Below are positions 1-9,847 of a stretch of DNA of 64,000 bases, one piece after another (the stretch's first letter is position 1; every line of letters begins with the position of its first letter). The translations under genes and the position numbers were made by a program. Where the stretch lies: the NCBI RefSeq assembly GCF_000832125.1, contig NZ_JPRK01000004.1, positions 124,001 through 188,000 on the forward strand, written 5' to 3'. Source of the DNA: Flavobacterium hibernum (GTDB lineage: Bacteria; Bacteroidota; Bacteroidia; Flavobacteriales; Flavobacteriaceae). Below the pieces are notes generated by a model. It worked only from the letters and a program-made list of their open reading frames with translations. It did no database searches and was not told the DNA's origin.

Positions 1-1017
1 TGCTTTTCCGTAGTTTGGGTTTCCTAGTACAAATGCGTTCCATTGGTATACCATGATGCTAGGGTCGAACTTGTTTCCATAAGAAGCATCGTCCCCTGTT
101 GAAGACACTAATGCATTTGGATCCCCAAAAAGGCCAGGTGATGAATAACTACTGTCTTCCCCAGCATATCCTTCACCGTATTGAGTTTGGTATCTTGGCA
201 TAGTGCTTTTGTCAATAGCTCCAACAGATACCGTTGAGCTAACGGATACTCCTAAAGCGGTATTCTTTTTTCCTTTTTTAGTAGTAATCATAATTGCCCC
301 GTTTGATGCTTGGCTACCATAAAGAGCTGTTGCAGCTGCGCCTTTAAGAACGTTAATTGTTTCGATGTTGTTTGGGTCAATATCAGATGCGGCGTTACCA
401 AAGTCAAAACCTTGTTTCCCGTTTTGTGAATCTGTATCATTTAAATTTGCGTTACTAACTGCAACACCGTCAATAACAATTAAGGCCTGGTTGTTACCAG
501 TGATACTTTTTACACCTCTTAGTACAATGTTTGTTGATCCTCCAAAGTTAGAATTTGTCTTAACTTCCAAACCGGCAACTTTTCCTGATAAGTTGTTTAG
601 GAAGTTGTTTGTTGGAGAGCTGTTTACTTGTTCAGCTGTAACTAATTGAGATGAATATCCTAAAGATTTTTTCTCTCTTTTAACTCCAAGGGCCGTTGTA
701 ACGACAACGCCTTCGAGTTCCTGTGCTGCATCACCAAGTTTTACATTGATTAGTGATGAGTTTGCGGCTACCTCTTGGGTTTTCATTCCAATGTAGCTAA
801 AAACCAAAATTTGGTTTGTTGATGCTTTGATAGAAAATTTCCCATCAAAATCTGTTTGAGTGCCAGATTTTGTTCCCTTAACTAATACACTTACGCCTGG
901 CAAGGGCATTCCTGCATTGTCGGAAACTGTACCTGTAACGGCTCTTTCTTGCGCAAAAGTTAGTTGCGCCATTAGCACTAGTAGTAGTGCTAAGAATCCA
1001 TTGAACTTTAGTTTCAT
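1..1017 (-). CDS. SusC/RagA-family TonB-linked outer-membrane protein, N-terminal part (C-terminus beyond window)
   Basis: Reading leftwards from the ATG at 1017, 339 codons stay open to the window edge. Residues 1-22 form a signal peptide ending TFA-Q. Residues about 24-107 resemble the CarboxypepD_reg-like domain (VTGTV, LPGVSVLVKGT, TDFDGKFSI, FSYIGM). A KREKKSLGY segment and a TonB-receptor plug follow, with LRGVKSI, VIDGV and ALYGSQASNGAIMITTKKG. This layout is typical of SusC proteins, which pair with a SusD lipoprotein to import glycans or peptides across the outer membrane using TonB. About one third of a usual ~1000-residue protein is visible; the barrel and any susD partner would lie to the left. 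The substrate cannot be told from this part. Confidence 0.93.
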   Translation of the reverse strand, partial: MKLKFNGFLALLLVLMAQLTFAQERAVTGTVSDNAGMPLPGVSVLVKGTKSGTQTDFDGKFSIKASTNQILVFSYIGMKTQEVAANSSLINVKLGDAAQELEGVVVTTALGVKREKKSLGYSSQLVTAEQVNSSPTNNFLNNLSGKVAGLEVKTNSNFGGSTNIVLRGVKSITGNNQALIVIDGVAVSNANLNDTDSQNGKQGFDFGNAASDIDPNNIETINVLKGAAATALYGSQASNGAIMITTKKGKKNTALGVSVSSTVSVGAIDKSTMPRYQTQYGEGYAGEDSSYSSPGLFGDPNALVSSTGDDASYGNKFDPSIMVYQWNAFVLGNPNYGKA

Positions 1018-1102
1018 TTTTAAATATTTTGAATTAGTTCAACAAAACTCTTAATAATTTGTTAACTTTCCTAATGATAATTTAAAGTTTTTCCGTCATG
1101 AG

Positions 1103-2818
1103 TTAAAATTTAACATTATAACATATATTAACGATAGTGTTAAATAATTGCAATTCTTGAATGTTTGAGCCGCCATTGCTGAGATTAATTCTTAGTAATC
1201 CGTTTGGTGTTTGGATTGTTGTTCCTATTCCTATTCCTGTTAAATTGTTAATTTTTTTAGGATTTGATATGTTTGTCTGATCCTGATAAATTGCGTAATC
1301 TAAAATGGAATTTATATATAGGTTGTTTGAAATGGCATATCTGTATTCTGTAAGAATCATTGAGGCGAAATTACCCTGAAGGCTATTTTCGGCGAAGCCT
1401 CTAATTGAGTTAAGTCCTCCAAATCTAAATAATTCATTAGTGATATAGTTTTTGCTTTTTAGGTAAAGATTCTGGGAATTTAAAAAGATGAAATTTTTCT
1501 TGTTTAACTCAAAATTGTAAGAAAGGTTTGTGTTTAAATAAAGCTGCTGACTTGGTATTGCTGTTTCTGGTTCGTCGTTTGTGTTTCTTTTGCCGTATCC
1601 GATTGTTAGATTTAGATTGGCTTTTTTGGGAGACAAGTTGTTTAAGTGGTCGATTTTTTTGTATTCAAAAGTTGAAGTTATGTATGAATTTTTATAATCG
1701 CTTATTGAGGAATTGTTTGTGTTTTGAATATCGCTTGATTCAGTTGATTGGTATCCTAAATATATTTTTGAGTTATAGTTAAGGTAATATCCAAGGTCTA
1801 TTGATGTTTTGGTATTTTGAAAAGTACTATCCTGTTTAAAGATGTTTAATTGTGCTTTTAGTCCAAGTGGGGATTTAAAAATATAAGGTATTTCTATTTT
1901 TGTGTTAAAGGTTTTTTGTTGATTCCCATCGCTTTTCCAGTATAAAGAAAATTGCTCGCCAGCATGGAGTGTATTGATTAGGGAGATGTCTAGGTACCCG
2001 TTGAGGGTGGTTTTTTTATTTTCATCGTTTGAAAATCCTATGTAGCCATCAAAAGTGTTTGTTTTTCTTTTTTCTATGTAAGTGTAAATTTTAGTAGAGT
2101 CATTTGTAAAAAGTATTTGAGGGTATTTTGTTTGAGATATAAATTCAAAAGTGTTTATGTCATCATATAGCTCTTTAATGACTTCTTGGTTAAAAGTTTT
2201 GTCTAGATATTTTTTGTTTAATTGTTTTAGGTGTCCTTTAGGGAAGTAGTCTTTTTCGTTAGGATTTGCTTGGCTTAAAATAATTGAATTTACAACGCGT
2301 TTTTTTTCTGATTTAAACTTGAGATCTGCAAAAATTATTGAATTCTTACTCTTTATATTGTCTAGCTTAATTTTGCTTAATGCGTACCCTGTTTTTTCTG
2401 CATTAATTATTTGTTGATTTAGAAAATTTTCAATTTCAGTGTAAGGAATGATGATGGTGTCTTGGTTTTTGTTTTCTGTGTAAAAAGTATAATTATTTAT
2501 ACCTATATATATATGTACTTCTTTGATTAATTCGTTTAGTAGTATTGTTGAGTTGTATGTGCTGTCGTTCAGTTGTTCAGTTTTAAGTATTTTGTTGTTT
2601 ATAAAGCCAATTTTGTTGAGTCTTGCAGAAATGTTGTTTGTTTCGTCGTAAATCGATTTTATGTTTTTGTGAGTCGTTTTGTAATTTAAAGAATCTAATA
2701 TTTTGTTTTCGCGTTCGGTTGTGCTACTTATATTAAGATGGAAATTTTGAGCATAGCCAGAGATGCTGAGTAGAAAAAAGAATATGTATAGATATCGTTT
2801 CAAAAGCAGGTGTTTCAT
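1103..2818 (-). CDS. Omp85/BamA-like outer-membrane beta-barrel protein
   Basis: This is a 571-residue protein with an N-terminal signal peptide (hydrophobic stretch ending SGYAQ). The region of about 30-240 is divergent and may hold POTRA-like folds. From about residue 240 onwards there is alternating beta-strand sequence typical of a barrel. A FRFGGLNSIRGF segment (RGF near 473-475) matches the conserved Omp85 barrel motif, and the chain ends in an aromatic residue (NVKF), as expected for a BAM-inserted protein. At 571 residues it is shorter than BamA (~800) and closer to TamA/ShlB-like members. The role may be protein or lipid insertion or secretion in the outer membrane; the substrate is unknown. 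It lies 85 bases upstream of the SusC-like gene on the same strand, but with no sign of functional linkage. Confidence 0.75.
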   Translation of the reverse strand: MKHLLLKRYLYIFFFLLSISGYAQNFHLNISSTTERENKILDSLNYKTTHKNIKSIYDETNNISARLNKIGFINNKILKTEQLNDSTYNSTILLNELIKEVHIYIGINNYTFYTENKNQDTIIIPYTEIENFLNQQIINAEKTGYALSKIKLDNIKSKNSIIFADLKFKSEKKRVVNSIILSQANPNEKDYFPKGHLKQLNKKYLDKTFNQEVIKELYDDINTFEFISQTKYPQILFTNDSTKIYTYIEKRKTNTFDGYIGFSNDENKKTTLNGYLDISLINTLHAGEQFSLYWKSDGNQQKTFNTKIEIPYIFKSPLGLKAQLNIFKQDSTFQNTKTSIDLGYYLNYNSKIYLGYQSTESSDIQNTNNSSISDYKNSYITSTFEYKKIDHLNNLSPKKANLNLTIGYGKRNTNDEPETAIPSQQLYLNTNLSYNFELNKKNFIFLNSQNLYLKSKNYITNELFRFGGLNSIRGFAENSLQGNFASMILTEYRYAISNNLYINSILDYAIYQDQTNISNPKKINNLTGIGIGTTIQTPNGLLRINLSNGGSNIQELQLFNTIVNICYNVKF

Positions 2819-2901
2819 TAATTAAAAGTATTGCAAATATCTATTGTTTGTTTGTAAAATCATAAGTATAAATAATGTTGTTGAAAATTAATGAATTAAC
2901 G

Positions 2902-2932
2902 TTTGTATAGTGAAAAATATTTTATACATTTG
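2902..2932 (+). promoter_or_regulatory. Promoter of the str (rpsL) unit
   Basis: TTTG at 2902-2905 is followed after 19 bases by TACATTTG at 2925-2932, matching the Bacteroidota sigma pattern TTTG/TTG...TANNTTTG. It lies 55 bases before the rpsL start at 2987. Confidence 0.75.
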
Positions 2933-2986
2933 CAACCCCGTAAAAAGCGGGAATTAAATATACATAATAAATTTTTAGTATTAATT

Positions 2987-3370
2987 ATGCCAACAATTCA
3001 ACAATTAGTAAGAACAGGAAGAACTCAGATAACTAAGAAGAGTAAATCGGTTGCTTTAGATTCTTGTCCTCAAAGAAGAGGGGTTTGTACGCGTGTTTAC
3101 ACTACTACACCAAAAAAACCAAACTCTGCAATGCGTAAAGTTGCGCGTGTACGTTTGACAAATGGTAATGAAGTGAATGCTTACATCCCTGGAGAAGGAC
3201 ACAATTTACAAGAGCACTCGATAGTATTAGTTAGAGGCGGAAGGGTAAAAGATTTACCAGGTGTTAGATATCATATCGTTCGTGGAGCGCTTGACACGTC
3301 AGGAGTTGCAGGAAGAACGCAAAGAAGATCTAAGTACGGTGCTAAACGCCCAAAAGAAGCAAAAAAGTAA
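2987..3370 (+). CDS. rpsL: 30S ribosomal protein S12
   Basis: S12 sits at the decoding centre of the 30S subunit. The 127-residue protein starts [12 protein letters not shown], the universal S12 beginning. The frame is open upstream to 2903, but that part overlaps the promoter and is not S12-like, so the ATG at 2987 is chosen. The [16 protein letters not shown] and [12 protein letters not shown] loops are intact, with lysines at both positions where streptomycin-resistance substitutions occur, so the wild-type state is present. It is the first gene of the rpsL-rpsG-fusA-rpsJ unit and has no Shine-Dalgarno sequence. Confidence 0.98.
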
Positions 3371-3392
3371 TTTAAACTTTTAAGAAAAAGAC

Positions 3393-3869
3393 ATGAGAAA
3401 AAGAGCGGCAAAGAAAAGACCACTTTTACCAGATCCAAGGTTTAACGATCAATTGGTAACGCGTTTTGTGAACAACTTAATGTGGGACGGTAAAAAATCT
3501 ACAGCTTTCAAAGTATTTTATGATGCAATTGACATCATTGAGTCTAAAAAACAAGATTCGGAAAAATCATCATTAGAGATCTGGAAAGATGCTTTAACTA
3601 ATGTTATGCCTCACGTAGAAGTACGTAGTCGTAGAGTTGGTGGAGCTACATTTCAAATTCCAATGCAAATTAGACCAGACAGAAAAATTTCTATGGCAAT
3701 GAAGTGGTTAATACTTTATTCTAGAAGAAGAAATGAAAAATCTATGGCTCAAAGGTTAGCTTCAGAATGTTTAGCTGCGGCTAAAGAAGAAGGTGCTGCT
3801 GTTAAAAAGAGAATGGATACTCATAAAATGGCTGAAGCAAATAAAGCATTCTCACACTTTAGATTTTAA
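3393..3869 (+). CDS. rpsG: 30S ribosomal protein S7
   Basis: S7 nucleates assembly of the 30S head and contacts the E-site tRNA and mRNA. The 158-residue sequence has the usual S7 features: MRKRAAKKRPLLPDPRFNDQLVTRFVN-type N-terminus, the NVMPHVEVRSRRVGGATFQIP segment (shown here in part: HVEVRSRRVGGATFQIP), and a C-terminal KRMDTHKMAEANKAFSHFRF-like tail. It begins 22 bases after rpsL stops and ends 10 bases before fusA, as expected for the str operon. Confidence 0.98.
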   Translation: MRKRAAKKRPLLPDPRFNDQLVTRFVNNLMWDGKKSTAFKVFYDAIDIIESKKQDSEKSSLEIWKDALTNVMPHVEVRSRRVGGATFQIPMQIRPDRKISMAMKWLILYSRRRNEKSMAQRLASECLAAAKEEGAAVKKRMDTHKMAEANKAFSHFRF

Positions 3870-3879
3870 TTCATAAGAA

Positions 3880-6036
3880 ATGGCTAGAGATTTAAAATAT
3901 ACAAGAAATATTGGAATTGCTGCTCATATTGATGCTGGTAAAACAACAACAACAGAGCGTATCCTTTTTTATACTGGTAAAACACATAAAATTGGAGAGG
4001 TACACAATGGTGCTTCTACGATGGACTGGATGGAGCAGGAAGCTGAAAGAGGTATTACAATTACTTCTGCAGCAACTACTTGTGAGTGGAATTTTCCTAC
4101 TGAACAAGGGAAAGTTTTGCCAGAAACATTACCTTATCACTTTAATATTATTGATACTCCTGGACACGTTGATTTTACTGTAGAGGTAAATCGTTCTTTA
4201 CGTGTGCTTGATGGGTTGGTTTTCTTGTTTAGTGCTGTTGATGGTGTTGAACCTCAGTCAGAAACTAACTGGAGATTAGCTGATCAATATAGAGTGCCTC
4301 GTATGGGATTCGTTAATAAAATGGATAGACAAGGTTCTAACTTTTTGAATGTATGTCAACAAGTTAGAGATATGTTGAAATCTAATGCAGTTGCGATCAC
4401 TTTGCCAATTGGTGAAGAGAATGATTTCAAAGGTGTGGTTGACTTAGTGAAGAATCAGGCTATTATTTGGCATGATGAAACTCAAGGAGCTACTTTTGAT
4501 ATCGTGGCTATTCCTGAGGATATGATTGCAGAGGTAAAAGAGTATAGATCTATTCTTATTGAAGCAGTTGCTGATTATGATGAAAATCTATTAGAGAAAT
4601 TCATGGAAGATGAAAACTCTATTACAGAAGAAGAAATTAATAATGCATTAAGAGCTGCTACTATTGATATGGCAATCATTCCTATGCTTGCTGGTTCTTC
4701 TTTTAAAAATAAAGGAGTTCAATTTATGTTAGATGCTGTTTGTAAGTATTTACCATCTCCAATGGATAAGGAAGGTATCGAAGGTATTCATCCTGATGAT
4801 GCTGAGTTGTTAGAAGAAGATCAAACGAAAATTCTTCGTCGTCCAGATGTAAAAGAGCCATTCGCTGCTTTAGCATTTAAGATTGCTACAGATCCTTATG
4901 TTGGTCGTTTAGCTTTCTTCCGTGCTTATTCAGGTCGTTTGGATGCTGGTTCATATATTTTGAACACTCGTTCTGGAAACAAAGAAAGAATTTCTCGTAT
5001 CTACCAAATGCATGCTAATAAACAAAACCCAATCGAGTATATCGAGGCAGGAGATATTGGAGCGGCAGTTGGATTTAAAGATATCAAGACTGGGGATACA
5101 ATGTGTGATGAAAAACACCCAATTATTCTTGAGTCAATGAAATTCCCTGCACCAGTAATTGGTATTGCTATTGAGCCTAAAACTAAGGCTGACGTAGATA
5201 AAATGGGTATGGCTTTAGCTAAATTAGCTGAAGAGGATCCAACGTTTACTGTTAGAACAGATGAGGCTTCTGGGCAAACTATTATTTCAGGTATGGGTGA
5301 GCTTCACTTGGATATCTTGATTGATCGTATGAAGCGTGAGTTTAAAGTTGAAGTGAACCAAGGTGAGCCTCAAGTTGAATATAAAGAAGCGTTTACAAGA
5401 AGTGCTACGCACAGAGAGACATACAAAAAACAATCAGGAGGTCGTGGTAAATTCGGTGATATCGTATTTACACTTGAGCCAGCTGATGAAGTTGATGGTA
5501 AAGTTCCTGTAGGATTGCAATTTATTAATGCTGTAAAAGGTGGTAACGTTCCTAAGGAATATATTCCATCTGTAGAGAAAGGTTTCCGTGAAGCTATGAA
5601 AACTGGTCCTTTAGCAGGATACCAAGTTGATAGTTTGAAAGTAACTTTAACGGACGGATCTTTCCACCCTGTCGATTCAGATGCTCTTTCTTTTGAGTTA
5701 GCTGCTAGAATGGGTTATAGAGAAGTTGCTAAAGCTGCTGGAGCGGTTATTCTTGAGCCTATCATGAAAATGGAGGTTATTACTCCTGAAGAAAACATGG
5801 GAGATATCGTAGGTGATATCAACCGTCGTAGAGGTCAGGTTAATGACATGGGTGACAGAAATGGTGCTAAAACTATTAAAGCTGATGTGCCATTATCAGA
5901 AATGTTTGGATATGTAACAACATTAAGAACATTATCTTCTGGTAGAGCTACTTCAACAATGGAGTTTTCTCACTATGCAGAAACGCCTTCTAATATTTCA
6001 GAAGCGGTAATTAAAAAAGCAAAAGGTAACGCTTAA
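3880..6036 (+). CDS. fusA: Translation elongation factor G
   Basis: EF-G is the GTPase that drives ribosomal translocation and, with RRF, recycling. At 718 residues it is of normal length. The GTPase motifs are intact: [15 protein letters not shown] (G1, residues about 14-28), [10 protein letters not shown] (G2), DTPGHVDFT (G3) and NKMDR (G4). Domains II to V follow, including [14 protein letters not shown] in domain III and the [12 protein letters not shown] segment of domain V. It lies 10 bases after rpsG and 11 before rpsJ. No tuf gene follows, unlike in the Escherichia coli str operon. Confidence 0.98.
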   Translation: MARDLKYTRNIGIAAHIDAGKTTTTERILFYTGKTHKIGEVHNGASTMDWMEQEAERGITITSAATTCEWNFPTEQGKVLPETLPYHFNIIDTPGHVDFTVEVNRSLRVLDGLVFLFSAVDGVEPQSETNWRLADQYRVPRMGFVNKMDRQGSNFLNVCQQVRDMLKSNAVAITLPIGEENDFKGVVDLVKNQAIIWHDETQGATFDIVAIPEDMIAEVKEYRSILIEAVADYDENLLEKFMEDENSITEEEINNALRAATIDMAIIPMLAGSSFKNKGVQFMLDAVCKYLPSPMDKEGIEGIHPDDAELLEEDQTKILRRPDVKEPFAALAFKIATDPYVGRLAFFRAYSGRLDAGSYILNTRSGNKERISRIYQMHANKQNPIEYIEAGDIGAAVGFKDIKTGDTMCDEKHPIILESMKFPAPVIGIAIEPKTKADVDKMGMALAKLAEEDPTFTVRTDEASGQTIISGMGELHLDILIDRMKREFKVEVNQGEPQVEYKEAFTRSATHRETYKKQSGGRGKFGDIVFTLEPADEVDGKVPVGLQFINAVKGGNVPKEYIPSVEKGFREAMKTGPLAGYQVDSLKVTLTDGSFHPVDSDALSFELAARMGYREVAKAAGAVILEPIMKMEVITPEENMGDIVGDINRRRGQVNDMGDRNGAKTIKADVPLSEMFGYVTTLRTLSSGRATSTMEFSHYAETPSNISEAVIKKAKGNA

Positions 6037-6047
6037 TTCTTAAGAAA

Positions 6048-6353
6048 ATGAGTCAAAAAATCAGAATAAAACTAAAATCTTACGATCACATGTTGGTAGA
6101 TAAGTCTGCTGAAAAGATTGTAAAAACAGTAAAAACTACTGGAGCAGTTGTAACAGGTCCAATTCCGTTGCCAACTCACAAAAAACTTTTCACTGTATTA
6201 CGTTCTCCGCACGTTAACAAAAAAGCGAGAGAGCAATTTGAAGTAATGTCATACAAGAGATTGATTGATATTTATTCATCTTCATCTAAAACTATTGATG
6301 CATTAATGAAACTTGAATTGCCAAGTGGAGTTGAAGTAGAGATAAAAGTATAA
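6048..6353 (+). CDS. rpsJ: 30S ribosomal protein S10 (NusE)
   Basis: S10 is a 30S head protein and, as NusE, a partner of NusB and NusG in antitermination. The 101-residue sequence has the S10 core: [50 protein letters not shown] in the loop that enters the ribosome (shown here by its ends [10 protein letters not shown] and KKAREQFE), and [11 protein letters not shown] at the end. It is the last gene of the str unit: it starts 11 bases after fusA and is followed within 20 bases by a terminator, so in this genome S10 is separated from the rest of the S10 genes. Confidence 0.98.
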
Positions 6354-6372
6354 TTTTTTATTATATTTTATA

Positions 6373-6407
6373 AAAAAAAAGCGAGACAGAAATGTTTCGC
6401 TTTTTTT
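6373..6407 (+). terminator. Intrinsic terminator of the str unit after rpsJ
   Basis: An A-tract and GCGAGACA at about 6373-6388 pair with TGTTTCGC and a T-tract at 6393-6407 around a GAAA tetraloop (6389-6392), with one G-U pair. The 3' arm runs into seven T residues. Confidence 0.85.
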
Positions 6408-6657
6408 ATGCGAAAAAGTTTTTTCTTGTTGTTTTTTTTCTGAAATATCGACTGTCCTTAATTATTTGTGTTTTGATTGAAATGTCTTTGTTTTAGGCTG
6501 TTGCAGGATTTTTTCTTTATCAAATTATGTAAATATCAAGAGAATGTTTCTTTTAAGTTATGAAGATGAAAAATTATTTTTTTGAAGAAAAAGAATGTTG
6601 ATACATGTGGAATTGGTTCTTTGATTTTGATAATGAGCTATTTAATTTTTCTAACTG

Positions 6658-6689
6658 TTTGGTATATTCAATTTTAATGTATACTTTTG
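6658..6689 (+). promoter_or_regulatory. Promoter of the rplC-led S10/spc/alpha unit
   Basis: TTTG at 6658-6661 and TACTTTTG at 6682-6689, 20 bases apart, match the Bacteroidota promoter pattern. Transcription would begin around 6695, giving a leader of about 60 bases before rplC. Confidence 0.72.
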
Positions 6690-6692
6690 CAC

Positions 6693-6732
6693 TCCCTGTT
6701 TGGAAATTTCTGTTATTTTCAAATTGAAGGGA
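6693..6732 (+). promoter_or_regulatory. Possible hairpin leader upstream of rplC
   Basis: TCCCT (6693-6697) can pair with AGGGA (6728-6732), and inside it AATTT (6705-6709) with AAATT (6721-6725). The position, directly after the predicted start of transcription of the S10 genes, would suit autoregulation such as L4 exerts in E. coli. The stems are short, so this is weak. Confidence 0.3.
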
Positions 6733-6758
6733 ATTTTAGTAATTAATAATTAATATTT

Positions 6759-7376
6759 ATGTCTGGGTTAATTGGTAAAAAAATCGGCATGACTAGTATT
6801 TTCGACGAAAACGGGAAAAACATTCCTTGTACAGTAATCGAGGCTGGGCCGTGTGTTGTTACCCAAGTCAGAACCAAAGGTGTTGACGGGTACGAAGCGT
6901 TGCAACTTGGTTTCGATGACAAGAACGAGAAACATTCCACTAAAGCGGCTTTAGGTCACTTTAAAAAAGCTGGAACTGTTGCTAAGAAAAAAGTCGTTGA
7001 ATTTCAAGATTTTGCAACTGAACAAAAATTAGGAGATCTTATTGATGTTTCTATTTTTGCTGAAGGAGAATTTGTAGATGTACAAGGTGTGTCTAAAGGT
7101 AAAGGTTTTCAAGGGGTTGTTAAACGTCACGGATTTGGTGGTGTTGGACAAGCAACTCACGGTCAACACAACCGTTTAAGAGCGCCAGGTTCTGTGGGAG
7201 CTTCTTCTTATCCATCTAGAGTATTCAAAGGAATGCGTATGGCTGGAAGAATGGGAGGAGACAATGTAAAAGTTCAAAACCTTAGAGTTTTAAAAGTAGT
7301 TGCTGAAAAGAACCTACTTGTTATTAAAGGATGTGTTCCTGGACATAAAAACTCTTATGTAATCATTCAGAAGTAA
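6759..7376 (+). CDS. rplC: 50S ribosomal protein L3
   Basis: L3 is an early-assembly 50S protein reaching the peptidyl-transferase centre. The 205-residue bacterial form starts [15 protein letters not shown] and carries [17 protein letters not shown] and [30 protein letters not shown] sequence (the methylated-glutamine loop region; seen here from [15 protein letters not shown]) and [16 protein letters not shown]. It is the first gene of the second ribosomal unit. Its stop codon shares its last A with the rplD start (TAATG), so the two are probably translationally coupled. Confidence 0.98.
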   Translation: MSGLIGKKIGMTSIFDENGKNIPCTVIEAGPCVVTQVRTKGVDGYEALQLGFDDKNEKHSTKAALGHFKKAGTVAKKKVVEFQDFATEQKLGDLIDVSIFAEGEFVDVQGVSKGKGFQGVVKRHGFGGVGQATHGQHNRLRAPGSVGASSYPSRVFKGMRMAGRMGGDNVKVQNLRVLKVVAEKNLLVIKGCVPGHKNSYVIIQK

Positions 7377-8005
7377 TGGAAGTAAAAGTATTAGATTTCA
7401 ACGGAAAAGATACTGGTAGAAAAGTTCAACTTTCTGATTCAGTATTCGCAATTGAGCCAAACAATCACGCTGTATACCTTGATGTTAAGCAATATCTTGC
7501 TAATCAAAGACAAGGAACTCACAAGGCTAAAGAAAGAGCTGAAGTGACAGGAAGTACACGTAAGATTAAGAAACAAAAAGGAACAGGTACTGCTCGTGCG
7601 GGAAGTATTAAGAATCCATTGTTTAAAGGTGGTGGAACAATTTTCGGACCAAGACCAAGAAGTTATTCATTTAAATTGAATAAAAGCTTGAAAAGATTGG
7701 CAAGAAAATCAGCTTTCTCAATCAAAGCAAAAGAGTCAAATATTATCGTTCTTGAAGATTTTAATTTTGAAACTCCAAACACTAAAAATTTCATTAACGT
7801 TTTGAAAGCTTTAGGGTTAGATAATAAAAAATCTCTATTTGTGTTGGGTGAGTCGAATAAAAATGTATATTTGTCGTCACGCAATTTAAAGGCTTCAAAT
7901 GTCGTAACTAGCTCAGAATTAAGCACTTACGCTATTTTAAACACTAACAATTTAGTGCTTTTAGAAGGTTCTTTGGAGTTAATTGAAGAAAATTTAAGTA
8001 AATAA
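7376..8005 (+). CDS. rplD: 50S ribosomal protein L4
   Basis: L4 binds 23S rRNA and lines the exit tunnel; in some bacteria it also represses its own operon. The 209-residue protein has the extended-loop signature [22 protein letters not shown] followed by [14 protein letters not shown] (given here as [12 protein letters not shown] and [14 protein letters not shown]). Its ATG overlaps the rplC stop by one base. The fragment [19 protein letters not shown] in the C-terminal half matches the family's globular domain. Confidence 0.97.
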   Translation: MEVKVLDFNGKDTGRKVQLSDSVFAIEPNNHAVYLDVKQYLANQRQGTHKAKERAEVTGSTRKIKKQKGTGTARAGSIKNPLFKGGGTIFGPRPRSYSFKLNKSLKRLARKSAFSIKAKESNIIVLEDFNFETPNTKNFINVLKALGLDNKKSLFVLGESNKNVYLSSRNLKASNVVTSSELSTYAILNTNNLVLLEGSLELIEENLSK

Positions 8006-8012
8006 TAGGAAT

Positions 8013-8303
8013 ATGAGCATCATAATTAGACCTATAGTAACAGAAAAAGTAACCAAAGAAAGTGAAGTTTTAAACCGCTTTGGATTCGTTGTTGACAAAA
8101 AAGCAAACAAAGTGCAAATTAAGAAAGCTGTTGAAGCTGCTTATGGAGTAACTATCGTTTCAGTTAACACTATGAACGTAAGACCGGATAGAACTACAAA
8201 ATACACTAAAAGTGGTTTGATCAGTGGAAAGACAAATGCAATTAAGAAAGCGATTGTTCAAGTACAAGAAGGAGAAACAATTGATTTTTACAACAATATC
8301 TAA
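8013..8303 (+). CDS. rplW: 50S ribosomal protein L23
   Basis: L23 sits at the tunnel exit and docks SRP and trigger factor. The 96-residue protein has IIRPIVTEKVTKESE at the N-terminus, YGVTIVSVNTMNVRPDRT in the middle, and GKTNAIKKAIVQVQEGETIDF at the C-terminus, a normal L23 of the usual length. It is seven bases after rplD and nine before rplB, in the standard order. Confidence 0.97.
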   Translation: MSIIIRPIVTEKVTKESEVLNRFGFVVDKKANKVQIKKAVEAAYGVTIVSVNTMNVRPDRTTKYTKSGLISGKTNAIKKAIVQVQEGETIDFYNNI

Positions 8304-8312
8304 GATAGAAAA

Positions 8313-9137
8313 ATGTCAGTAAGAAAATTAAAACCTATTACCCCAGGTCAGCGATTTAGAGTTGTGAATGGTTATGACGCCATTACAACTGATAAGCCGG
8401 AACGCTCTTTGATAGCGCCGATAAAAAACTCTGGAGGTAGAAATAGTCAAGGAAAGATGACCATGCGTTATACGGGTGGTGGTCACAAGCAGAGATATCG
8501 TATTATTGATTTCAAAAGAACTAAAGACGGAATTCCGGCTACTGTGAAATCAATCGAATACGATCCAAATCGTACTGCATTTATCGCTTTATTAGCTTAT
8601 GCTGATGGAGAGAAAACTTATGTAATTGCTCAAAACGGATTGAAAGTTGGTCAGAAATTAGTTTCTGGTCCAGAATCTCAACCTGAAATTGGTAATACAT
8701 TGCCTTTAAGCAGAATTCCTTTAGGAACTGTTATCTCTTGTATTGAGTTACGTCCAGGTCAAGGTGCGGTAATCGCTCGTTCAGCTGGTACATTTGCTCA
8801 ATTAATGGCAAGAGATGGAAAATATGCTACAATTAAAATGCCATCTGGTGAAACAAGATTAATCTTGTTAACTTGTTCGGCTACAATTGGAGCTGTTTCT
8901 AATTCAGATCACCAATTAGTTGTATCAGGAAAAGCTGGTAGAACAAGATGGTTAGGAAGAAGACCTAGAACAAGACCTGTTGCAATGAACCCTGTTGATC
9001 ACCCAATGGGTGGTGGAGAAGGACGTTCTTCTGGTGGACATCCACGTTCAAGAAATGGAATACCAGCAAAAGGTTATAGAACTCGTTCTAAGAAAAACCC
9101 GAGTAACAAGTATATCGTAGAACGTAGAAAGAAATAA
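8313..9137 (+). CDS. rplB: 50S ribosomal protein L2
   Basis: L2 is a core 50S protein needed for subunit joining and peptidyl-transferase activity. The 274-residue protein has KPITPGQRF at the start, [22 protein letters not shown], an SH3-like core with PLSRIPLGT, and the conserved tail [20 protein letters not shown], whose histidine is important in the family. It is in the normal position between rplW and rpsS. Confidence 0.98.
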   Translation: MSVRKLKPITPGQRFRVVNGYDAITTDKPERSLIAPIKNSGGRNSQGKMTMRYTGGGHKQRYRIIDFKRTKDGIPATVKSIEYDPNRTAFIALLAYADGEKTYVIAQNGLKVGQKLVSGPESQPEIGNTLPLSRIPLGTVISCIELRPGQGAVIARSAGTFAQLMARDGKYATIKMPSGETRLILLTCSATIGAVSNSDHQLVVSGKAGRTRWLGRRPRTRPVAMNPVDHPMGGGEGRSSGGHPRSRNGIPAKGYRTRSKKNPSNKYIVERRKK

Positions 9138-9143
9138 TAAGAT

Positions 9144-9422
9144 ATGGCACGTTCATTAAAAAAAGGACCTTTCGTTCATTATAAGTTAGACAAGAAAGTT
9201 CAGGAAAACGTAGAAAGTGGTAAAAATAGTGTAGTAAAGACTTGGTCTAGAGCTTCTATGATTACTCCAGATTTCGTTGGACAAACTATCGCAGTTCATA
9301 ACGGTCGTCAATTTGTACCAGTTTACGTAACAGAAAACATGGTAGGTCACAAATTAGGAGAATTTTCACCAACTAGATCTTTTAGAGGTCATGCTGGAGC
9401 AAAAAATAAAGGTAAAAAATAA
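9144..9422 (+). CDS. rpsS: 30S ribosomal protein S19
   Basis: S19 forms a 30S head complex with S13 and S14 near the A site. The 92-residue protein shows [33 protein letters not shown] in the core (given by [14 protein letters not shown]) and [16 protein letters not shown] at the end. It lies six bases after rplB and six before rplV, as expected for the S10 operon. Confidence 0.98.
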
Positions 9423-9428
9423 GAAGCA

Positions 9429-9842
9429 ATGGGAGTTCGTAAAAGAGAAACAGCAGATGCGAGAAAAGAGGCTAATAAGTCTATTGCTTTCGCAAAATTG
9501 AATAACTGCCCTACTTCACCTAGAAAAATGCGCTTAGTAGCGGACTTGGTAAGAGGTCAGAAGGTAGAAAGAGCACTTAACATCTTAAGATTTAGTTCTA
9601 AAGAGGCTTCAAGAAAATTAGAAAAACTATTATTATCTGCAATCAACAACTGGGAGCAAAAAAATAGTGAAGGTAATTTAGAAGAAGCTGGATTATTTGT
9701 TAAGGAGATCAGAGTAGATGGTGGAATGATGTTGAAAAGACTTCGTCCAGCTCCACAAGGTCGTGCACACAGAATAAGAAAACGTTCTAATCACGTTACA
9801 ATCGTGCTTGGAGCTATCAATAACACACAAAGCAATTCTTAA
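9429..9842 (+). CDS. rplV: 50S ribosomal protein L22
   Basis: L22 contacts all 23S domains; its beta-hairpin narrows the exit tunnel and is a macrolide-resistance site. The 137-residue protein carries [20 protein letters not shown] and, in the hairpin, [22 protein letters not shown]. The N-terminus is about 20 residues longer than in E. coli, with basic KREITADARKE-like sequence ([20 protein letters not shown]). It sits between rpsS and rpsC. Confidence 0.97.
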
Positions 9843-9847
9843 GCAGC

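Larger units (their letters stand above)
6354..6758. other. 405-base intergenic region between rpsJ and rplC
   Basis: No convincing gene is visible. The left end holds the rpsJ terminator and the right 100 bases hold the rplC promoter and a short leader. The middle (about 6410-6650) is very AT-rich with many stops; I see no tRNA, repeat or conserved small protein in it. Confidence 0.7.

Noticed and set aside
2903..2986. Longer S12 with 28 extra residues
   Set aside because: This part overlaps the promoter and has no similarity to S12; the ATG at 2987 gives the universal start.
3911..4183. Plus-strand 90-codon open frame inside fusA
   Set aside because: It lies in another frame of a clear EF-G gene and is leucine-rich low-complexity sequence.
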